From the NCBI GenBank assembly GCA_023416135.1, contig JAEZIF010000494.1:1-10519 (forward strand): a stretch of DNA of 10,519 nucleotides, written 5' to 3'. Position numbers and translations under genes: made by a program. The notes under the pieces are model-generated. The model did not search any database and was not told where the DNA came from. It worked only from the letters and a program-made list of their open reading frames with translations. Of the stretch, positions 5,257 through 10,519 are shown one piece after another; position 1 is the first letter of the stretch; each line of letters starts with the position of its first letter. The DNA is from Pseudomonadota bacterium (GTDB lineage: Bacteria > Pseudomonadota > Alphaproteobacteria > Reyranellales > Reyranellaceae).

Positions 5257-6194
5257 CCGCGCAGCCTCGGATTGACCAGCACGTAGGCCACGTCAGCCAG
5301 CAAATTGAGCACGATATAGGTGGTGGCCGTCACCAGCACGACGCCCTGCACCACGGCGTAGTCGCGGTTGAAAACGGCGTCGACGATCAGCTTGCCGAAG
5401 CCCGGGATGGTGAAGATCTGCTCGGTCAGAACCGCGCCCGAGAGCAACGTGCCGAATTCCAGCGCCCCCAGCGTGATCACCGGCGTCATGGCGTTGCGCA
5501 GCGCATGCTTGAGGACGACGCGGCGCTCGTAGAGCCCCTTCGCGCGGGCGGTGCGCACGTAGTCGGCGCCCATCGCCTGCAGCATGGCGCTGCGGGTGTG
5601 GCGCATCAGGATGGCGGCGATGGCGTTGCCCAGGACGAAGGCCGGCATCACCGTGGTGGCCAGGCTGGCGCGCCAGTCTTCGCTCAGCCGCACATAGCCC
5701 GAGGCCGGCAGCCAGGCGAGCGTCACCGAGAACAGGAAGATCATCAGGATGCCCAGCCAGAAATTGGGCGTGCTGATGCCCCACAGGGCGAAGATGTTGG
5801 CGCCGTAATCCCAGGCGGTGTCCTTCTTTACCGCCGAGACGATGCCGGCGGGAATGCCGATGCCCAGCGCCACGACGATTGCCATGGCGGCGAGCTGCAG
5901 GGTCACCGGCAGCTTCTCGCCGACCAGGGAGGCGACCGATGCCTTGAGCCGCATCGATTCGCCCAGGTTCCCCGACAGCACTCCCTTGATCCAGTAGAAG
6001 TACTGGATCGGAATCGGGTCGTTCAGGCGATACTGCTGGCGGATCTCCTCCAGCACTGCCGGGTCGCGCTCCTCACCCGCCATGATCAGCGCCGGGTCGC
6101 CCGGCAGAAGCTGCTGCAGGCCGAAGATCAGCATCGACACCAGGATCAGCGTCGGGATGATCTGCAGCAGCCGCTGGGTGAGGAACGAGAGCAA
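5253..6194 (-). CDS. ABC transporter permease, DppB/OppB type (TTG start)
   Basis: A 313-residue inner-membrane permease of the DppB family. It begins MLSFLTQRLLQIIPTLILVSML, a typical opening with the first helix at about 9-27. The periplasmic loop contains LLPGDPALIMAGEERD (29-44). Membrane helices follow near 97-120, 131-160, 180-197 and 285-308. The EAA loop is YVRTARAKGLYERRVVLKHA (212-231), followed by LRNAMTPVITLGALEFGTLLSGAVLTEQIFTIPG (232-265, shown here only as its family block: GALEFGTLL, AVLTEQIF, PGFG). The start is a TTG at 6194. It is preferred because a stop, the TAG of the solute-binding protein gene, lies only two codons upstream in the same frame, and the resulting N-terminus matches the family. 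AGGA at 6199-6202, inside that stop region, can serve as its ribosome-binding site. It overlaps the DppC-like gene by 4 bases. Confidence 0.94.
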   Translation of the reverse strand: MLSFLTQRLLQIIPTLILVSMLIFGLQQLLPGDPALIMAGEERDPAVLEEIRQQYRLNDPIPIQYFYWIKGVLSGNLGESMRLKASVASLVGEKLPVTLQLAAMAIVVALGIGIPAGIVSAVKKDTAWDYGANIFALWGISTPNFWLGILMIFLFSVTLAWLPASGYVRLSEDWRASLATTVMPAFVLGNAIAAILMRHTRSAMLQAMGADYVRTARAKGLYERRVVLKHALRNAMTPVITLGALEFGTLLSGAVLTEQIFTIPGFGKLIVDAVFNRDYAVVQGVVLVTATTYIVLNLLADVAYVLVNPRLRG

Positions 6195-6200
6195 AGCGTC

Positions 6201-7718
6201 CTACTTCAGCTTGACGCCGACGACGCGGATCAGGCCGTCGGGCATCTGCTTGTAGCCGTCGACCTTGTCCGACAACGCGACCAGCACCTGCGTGTGATAG
6301 AGGTAGATGATCTGGCCGTCGGCCAGGAACTTCCTCGCCACGGTCTCATAGGCCTTCTTGCGTTCGGCCGGATCGCTCTTGGCCCGCGCGAGCGCGTGCG
6401 CCGCGTCGACCTCCTTGTCGCAATACTTGCCGTTGTTCTGCGGCGCGTTGCAGGTCTGGAAGACGAAGGAGTTGCCGTCCGGGTCGCTGCGGCCCGACCA
6501 GCCGATCAGGAAGACCTGGAACTCGCCGTCCTCCGCCTGCTTCAGCGAGGTGGCGAATTCGGTGACGCGGATCTTGAGGTCGAAGCCGGCCTCGGCCGCC
6601 ATGGACTGCACGACCTCGGCGACGGCGCGCGTCTCCGGGCCGTTGGGCACCATGAAGTCGAGGGTGACGGGACCCGTGACGCCCGCTTCCTTCAAGAGCG
6701 CTTTGGCCTTGGCGACGTCGCGCTTGGGGACGGGGAAGGCCTGCTGATAGTACGGATTGGTCGGGTTGACCCACTGGTTGCCCGGCACGAACTCGCCGTT
6801 GAACACGACCTGGTTCAGCGCGTCGCGGTCGATCGAAAGCTCGAGCGCGCGGCGCACGCGCGCGTCCTTGCCCAGTGGGTTGTCGGCCTTGGGACCGTTG
6901 GCGAGGTTCATGGTAAGTCCGAGATAGCCGAGCGACACCGCCTTGATCAGCTTGAGCTTGGGATTGTCGCGCACCGTCTTGATGTCGGTGGCGAGCACGC
7001 GCTCGATCATGTCGAGCCCGCCCGAGCGCAGGTTCGCCAGTCGCACCGTGCCGTCGACGATCGGCAGGAACGTCACCTTGTCGATGAAGACGTTGTCCTT
7101 GTTCCAGTAGTCGGCGAACTTCTCGACCACGATGCGGTCCTGCTGGACGCGCTCCACGAACTTGAAGGGACCGGCGCAGACCGGCTTCAGGCCGAACTTG
7201 TCGCCGGCCGCCTCGGCCGCCTTGGGCGACACCATCATGCCGGCGCGGTCGGTGAGCTGGGCAAGCAGCGGCGAAAACGGTTCCTTGAGCACGAGCTTGA
7301 TCGTCATGGGATCGACGATCTCGACACTGGTGACCGAACCGATCTCCGGCTTGCGGAACGAACCCTTCATGTTGAGATGGCGGTCGAGACTGTACTTGGC
7401 GGCCTCGGCGTTGAACGGTTCGCCGTCGTGGAACTTCACGCCGGGTCGGAGCTTGATCGTCACCGACCTGCCATCGGGCGACGTCTCGTGGCTGAGCGCG
7501 AGCTGCGGCACGACACTGAGCTTCTCGTCGATGTCGAACAGCTTGTCGCAGATCGAGGAGAAGACGATGCGGCCGACATAGGTGCGGGCCAGCGTCGGAT
7601 CGAGCACATCGGGATCCTCGGCAAGCCCGACGCGCAGATGGTTCTGCGCCATGGCGCTGCCCGCCGCGACGGCGGAGAACGCCAGCGACAGCGCAATGCG
7701 CTTGAACATGTTCCTCAT
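6201..7718 (-). CDS. Periplasmic solute-binding protein of a peptide ABC importer (SBP family 5, DppA-like)
   Basis: A 505-residue exported binding protein, of usual length for family 5. A signal peptide (basic MRNMFKR, hydrophobic ALSLAFSAVAAG, cleavage after AMA at residue 24) is followed by the lobe-I start RVGLAEDPDVLDPTLART. The family signature LRPGVKFHDGEPFNAEA is at 90-106, and ADYWNKDNVFIDKVTF and ARVRRALELSIDRDAL blocks follow in the expected order. Near the C-terminus NGKYCDKEVDAA matches the typical Y-x-(N/D) segment. There is no lipobox, so the protein should be free in the periplasm. It would capture the solute and deliver it to the two permeases encoded downstream. The start codon overlaps the stop of the DppF-like ATPase gene by 4 bases and has a GGAGG site just upstream. 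Family 5 proteins bind di- and oligopeptides, glutathione, nickel complexes or opines, and the substrate here is not resolved. Confidence 0.95.
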   Translation of the reverse strand: MRNMFKRIALSLAFSAVAAGSAMAQNHLRVGLAEDPDVLDPTLARTYVGRIVFSSICDKLFDIDEKLSVVPQLALSHETSPDGRSVTIKLRPGVKFHDGEPFNAEAAKYSLDRHLNMKGSFRKPEIGSVTSVEIVDPMTIKLVLKEPFSPLLAQLTDRAGMMVSPKAAEAAGDKFGLKPVCAGPFKFVERVQQDRIVVEKFADYWNKDNVFIDKVTFLPIVDGTVRLANLRSGGLDMIERVLATDIKTVRDNPKLKLIKAVSLGYLGLTMNLANGPKADNPLGKDARVRRALELSIDRDALNQVVFNGEFVPGNQWVNPTNPYYQQAFPVPKRDVAKAKALLKEAGVTGPVTLDFMVPNGPETRAVAEVVQSMAAEAGFDLKIRVTEFATSLKQAEDGEFQVFLIGWSGRSDPDGNSFVFQTCNAPQNNGKYCDKEVDAAHALARAKSDPAERKKAYETVARKFLADGQIIYLYHTQVLVALSDKVDGYKQMPDGLIRVVGVKLK

Positions 7719-8794
7719 GAAGCCTCCATTTGTTGGTTCGTGACGAAAGCCGCCTGCAGGCGCGCCAGCCGGATTCGATCGGCATCCTGGCCGGCCGCCT
7801 CGACGAGGACGGCCGGCGGCGGGAATTCGGGCCAGTAGGGACAGGCCGTGGCGTGCGCCTGTCCGTCGTCGGCGAGCAACGGCTCGTCCCGGCGACAGGC
7901 GTCGCGCGCGAAGCGGCAGCGCGTATGGAAGCGGCAGCCTTCCGGCGGGTTCATGGCGCTCGGGATGTCGCCCTCGAGCAGGGTGCGCTCACGCACCGCC
8001 GTCGGATCGGGCAGCGGCACGGCCGCCAGCAGGGCGCGTGTATAGGGATGGCGCGGATTGCGGAAGAGCTGTTCGGTCGTCGCCGTCTCCACGATCTTGC
8101 CGAGATACATTACGGCGATGCGATCAGCGATGTGCTTCACGACTGCGAGATCGTGGCTGATGAAGATGTAGGCGAGGCCGAAACGCTGCTGCAGCGAACG
8201 CATCAGGTTGATGACCTGCGCCTGGATCGAGACGTCGAGCGCCGATACCGGCTCGTCGGCCACGATCAGCTTGGGCTCGACGGCGAGTGCGCGCGCGATC
8301 GCCAGCCGCTGGCGCTGGCCGCCGGAGAATTCGTGCGGGTAACGTCGCGCATGATCGGGGCGCAAGCCGACCAGATCCAGGAGTTCACCAACGCGCGCCC
8401 TGCGCGCCGACTCGCTCTTGGCCAGCCCGTGCAGCATCAACGGCTCACCCAGCATGGCGCCCACCGTCATGCGCGGATTGAGCGAAGCGTAGGGGTCCTG
8501 GAAGATCACCTGCATGCGCTGGCGGCGTGCGCGCATGGCGCCGTCGGAAAGCGCCAGCAGGTCCTCCCCCTCGAAACGGACCCGGCCCGCCGACGGCTCG
8601 ATCAGGCGCAGCACCAGGCGGCCCACCGTCGACTTGCCGCAGCCCGATTCACCCACGATGGCGAGCGTTTCACCGGCGCGAAGCTCGAAGTCTACGCCGG
8701 CGACGGCGCGGACGTGACCCGAGACCAGTCCGAAGGCGCCGCGGCGCACCGGGAAGTGCTTGGCCAGGCCGCTGACTTCGAGCAGCGCGTTCAT
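7715..8794 (-). CDS. ABC transporter ATPase, DppF/OppF type
   Basis: A 359-residue ATPase that powers the importer at the inner face of the membrane. Visible elements are Walker A GESGCGKST (48-56), the Q-loop glutamine in IFQDPYASLNP (Q99), the signature SGGQRQR (157-163), Walker B LIVADEP (176-182) with catalytic E181, the D-loop SALD, and the switch histidine H214 in ISHD. The C-terminal oligopeptide-ATPase extension has four cysteines (C287, C293, C300, C318), the arrangement known in related DppD/DppF subunits to hold an iron-sulfur cluster. The VRRGAFGLVSGHVRAVAGV N-terminal segment is DppF-like. A further roughly 40 residues after C318 extend beyond the usual end and look poorly conserved. 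It overlaps both neighbours by 4 bases (8791-8794 and 7715-7718), and should form a heterodimer with the upstream DppD-like ATPase. Confidence 0.95.
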   Translation of the reverse strand: MNALLEVSGLAKHFPVRRGAFGLVSGHVRAVAGVDFELRAGETLAIVGESGCGKSTVGRLVLRLIEPSAGRVRFEGEDLLALSDGAMRARRQRMQVIFQDPYASLNPRMTVGAMLGEPLMLHGLAKSESARRARVGELLDLVGLRPDHARRYPHEFSGGQRQRLAIARALAVEPKLIVADEPVSALDVSIQAQVINLMRSLQQRFGLAYIFISHDLAVVKHIADRIAVMYLGKIVETATTEQLFRNPRHPYTRALLAAVPLPDPTAVRERTLLEGDIPSAMNPPEGCRFHTRCRFARDACRRDEPLLADDGQAHATACPYWPEFPPPAVLVEAAGQDADRIRLARLQAAFVTNQQMEAS

Positions 8795-9771
8795 GCGATC
8801 ATCTGCGCAAGCGGCGCGCGGCGACAGCGCGTCAGATGGCCCGGCGCCACTTCGACGAGCGGCGGGGTTTCGATGCGGCAGGCGGGCTCGACGAAGGGGC
8901 AGCGCGCGGCGAAGCGGCAGCCATCTGGCGGGCGGCTCATGTCGGGCACGCGGCCTTCGATCGACGGCAGGCGCTCACGCTTCTCGTCGAGCCGCGGAAT
9001 CGAGCCCAAAAGGCCCACCGAGTAGGGGTGCTCGGGCCGGGCGAAGAGGGCTCGCACCGGCGCGCGCTCGACGATCTGGCCGGCGTACATGACGGCGACA
9101 TCGTCGGCCATCTCGGCCACGACGCCGAGATCGTGGGTGATCAGGATGATGGCGGTGCCGGTGTCGCGGCGCAGGCCGCGCATCAGGTCGAGGATCTGCG
9201 CCTGGATGGTGACGTCGAGCGCCGTCGTCGGCTCGTCGGCGATCAAGAGTTCCGGGCCGCAGGCCAGCGCCATGGCAATCATGGCGCGCTGGCGCATGCC
9301 GCCCGAAAGCTTGTGTGGATAGTCGTCGATGCGCTTCTCGGGCGAGGGAATGCGCACTGTGCGCAGCATTTCTATCGCGCGCGCCCGCGCATCGGCGGCC
9401 GACAGGCCCTGGTGGCGCTGGATCGCTTCGATGATCTGGTCGCCCACCGTGTAGGCGGGATTGAGCGAGGTCATCGGCTCCTGGAAGATCATGGCGAGAC
9501 GTGCGCCGCGCATGTCGCGGATGCTGTCGGCATCGAGGGTCAGGAGATCGCGGCCCTCGAAGCGCACTTCGCCTTTCACCGTGGAGTTCTCGGGCGGCAG
9601 CAGGCCCATGACGGCGAGCGACGTCACGCTCTTGCCGCAGCCCGATTCACCGACCAGCCCCAGGGTGCGGCCGCGCTCGAGGCTGAGGTCGATGCCGTCG
9701 ACGGCGCGCACCGTGCCGTCGTCGGTGGCGAAGGAGACGGCGAGCTGGCGCAGTTCCAGCAGAACGCTCAT
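8791..9771 (-). CDS. ABC transporter ATPase, DppD/OppD type
   Basis: A 326-residue ATPase of the oligopeptide importer group. It shows Walker A GESGCGKSV (41-49), the Q-loop in IFQEPMTSLNP (Q97), the signature SGGMRQR (156-162), Walker B LLIADEP (175-181) with E180, the D-loop TALD, and the switch histidine H213 in ITHD. SGGM in place of SGGQ, and ENSTVKGEVRFEGRDLL (61-77), are features typical of DppD rather than DppF. Four C-terminal cysteines (C285, C291, C298, C316) match the known iron-sulfur-binding pattern of this subgroup. Its ATG overlaps the TGA of the DUF1028 gene by 4 bases (9768-9771), and its own stop overlaps the DppF-like gene by 4 bases. It probably pairs with that ATPase on the two permeases. 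Confidence 0.95.
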   Translation of the reverse strand: MSVLLELRQLAVSFATDDGTVRAVDGIDLSLERGRTLGLVGESGCGKSVTSLAVMGLLPPENSTVKGEVRFEGRDLLTLDADSIRDMRGARLAMIFQEPMTSLNPAYTVGDQIIEAIQRHQGLSAADARARAIEMLRTVRIPSPEKRIDDYPHKLSGGMRQRAMIAMALACGPELLIADEPTTALDVTIQAQILDLMRGLRRDTGTAIILITHDLGVVAEMADDVAVMYAGQIVERAPVRALFARPEHPYSVGLLGSIPRLDEKRERLPSIEGRVPDMSRPPDGCRFAARCPFVEPACRIETPPLVEVAPGHLTRCRRAPLAQMIA

Positions 9772-10481
9772 CGACGCTCCGCCGCCAGGCTCCTTTCGAT
9801 GCCGGCGTCGATCGCGCTGCGATCGAAGATGCCAGCCGGATTCTCACGAGTCGGGATGAAGGCGCGGAAATGAACCCAGCGTTCGCGACTCACGGCTTCC
9901 AGCCGCGCCAGCTCGAGCAGGGGCTCAACATGGTCGTCGACGCGCAGGTCGAGCTCGGAATATTCCTGGTTGCCGTAGATCACCAGCGCGGCCGACTGCT
10001 TGCCGCGCTTGTCGCCGCCCGCCCTTTCGCCCGCCTTCATCGCCCCGATCAGGCGCCGCGCCAGGGGCATCGACGCGTTCTCGCGGAAGAAGCGCACGGT
10101 CTCGGAAACGACCTGCGGCCCCGCCAGCATGTTGCCGGCGACCGACATGTCCTCGCCGATCCAGTGGCCGCACCATGGCACGCACTCGGCTCCGGTGTGG
10201 GCGGCGAACTTGCCGTCGGCGCCCATGACATGGAGCTGACGATGCTCGCGGCCGGCATCGGCAGTGGTCAGGATGCGTAGGACGTCGGCCGCGCCAACTC
10301 CTTCACGGATCAGGCGCAACCCGTGCGGCCCATAGAGCGGGTTCATGAGGGCCTGGGTGCAGACGGCGCCCTTGGTTAGTTCGATGTTTGGCACTCGCGC
10401 GCCGACCGCGAAGAACTTGCTGGCGACGGCGATGGCGATACGGCCGCTGCTCCTCTCGTGGAAGATGATCGACCAGGTCAT
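9768..10481 (-). CDS. DUF1028 family protein (Ntn-hydrolase-like), first gene of the transporter operon
   Basis: A 237-residue cytoplasmic protein with the conserved blocks of DUF1028. The N-terminus MTWSIIFHERSSGRIAIAVASKFFAVGA (1-28, family form 'SIVA...G..GVAVASKF.AVGA') comes first. TQALMNPLYGPHGLRL (42-57), GREHRQLHVMGADGK (77-91), AHTGAECVPWCGHWIGE (94-110), AGNML (115-119), and the AGERAGGDKRGKQSAAL segment (150-166) before DLRVDDHVEPLLEL (178-191) follow in order. DUF1028 proteins share the Ntn-hydrolase fold but no reaction is established as far as I know. The position directly before, and translationally coupled to, a peptide-type ABC importer suggests it cleaves or modifies an amide-containing solute. 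The start fits the family exactly, but no Shine-Dalgarno sequence precedes it; a hairpin lies just upstream. There is no signal peptide. Confidence 0.94.
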   Translation of the reverse strand: MTWSIIFHERSSGRIAIAVASKFFAVGARVPNIELTKGAVCTQALMNPLYGPHGLRLIREGVGAADVLRILTTADAGREHRQLHVMGADGKFAAHTGAECVPWCGHWIGEDMSVAGNMLAGPQVVSETVRFFRENASMPLARRLIGAMKAGERAGGDKRGKQSAALVIYGNQEYSELDLRVDDHVEPLLELARLEAVSRERWVHFRAFIPTRENPAGIFDRSAIDAGIERSLAAERR

Positions 10482-10491
10482 GTGCTGGGGG

Positions 10492-10511
10492 CGCGCGGCT
10501 CCAGCCGCGCG
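10492..10511. repeat. 9-bp hairpin palindrome just upstream of the DUF1028 gene
   Basis: CGCGCGGCT (10492-10500) and AGCCGCGCG (10503-10511) pair around CC. On the plus strand the stem is followed by TCTTTGTT, which resembles a weak intrinsic terminator, but no plus-strand gene lies upstream of it. Read on the minus strand it lies 10 bases before the DUF1028 ATG, in the leader. It may be a dispersed palindromic repeat, a terminator of a gene beyond the window, or a leader structure affecting translation. Confidence 0.45.
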
Positions 10512-10519
10512 TCTTTGTT

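Noticed and set aside
5043..7838. A 931-codon open frame on the plus strand
   Set aside because: It runs opposite the DppB-like permease and binding-protein genes and is rich in His, Arg, Gln and Asp, as expected of an antisense frame in GC-rich DNA. The minus-strand proteins have clear family motifs.
7730..9025. A 431-codon open frame on the plus strand
   Set aside because: It is antisense to the two ABC ATPase genes, whose Walker and signature motifs are unmistakable.
1..10519. CRISPR array, tRNA, rRNA or intact insertion sequence
   Set aside because: I saw no regularly spaced direct repeats, no cloverleaf-like or rRNA-like stretch and no paired terminal inverted repeats around a transposase.

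Overview
The window is high-GC bacterial DNA with dense gene packing and strong G/C preference at third codon positions. A LysR regulator of the 'DWDDVRFFLAVA' type and a DppABCDF-like transporter fit a soil or plant-associated alphaproteobacterium (Rhodospirillales or Hyphomicrobiales-like). The genus cannot be fixed from sequence alone.

Layout. (1) Bases 2-121 (+) hold the last 39 codons of a protein cut by the window edge; its tail resembles the ends of some DDE transposases. (2) Bases 124-1080 (-) encode a LysR-family regulator, facing the fragment tail to tail with only 2 bases between the stop codons. (3) Bases 1081-1313 form an AT-richer divergent control region with a perfect 14-bp palindrome and a spaced inverted repeat. 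(4) Bases 1314-3812 (+) form a compact three-gene operon: a six-helix membrane protein fused to a HIGH-type nucleotidyltransferase domain, then two tandem paralogous GNAT acetyltransferases. It ends near a perfect 13-bp hairpin. A small hypothetical gene with a TTG start (4071-4325) follows a structured 258-base gap and carries the same AGGGGGA ribosome-binding heptamer, at the same spacing, as the second GNAT gene. (5) Bases 4372-10481 (-) form a six-gene, translationally coupled operon, read from high to low coordinates: DUF1028 protein, ABC ATPase (DppD-like), ABC ATPase (DppF-like), periplasmic solute-binding protein, permease (DppB-like), permease (DppC-like). Four of its five junctions are 4-base ATGA overlaps.

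How the genes work together. The minus-strand operon is a complete ABC importer for a peptide-like solute, led by a DUF1028 protein with an Ntn-hydrolase-like fold that probably processes the imported compound or a relative of it. The plus-strand operon matches no pathway I recognise. A membrane-tethered nucleotidyl-transfer domain with two acyl-transfer enzymes would suit making or modifying a small acylated, nucleotide-activated or NAD-like molecule at the inner face of the membrane. This is inference, but it is the most promising candidate for an undescribed system here. The LysR protein is divergent to it and could control it.
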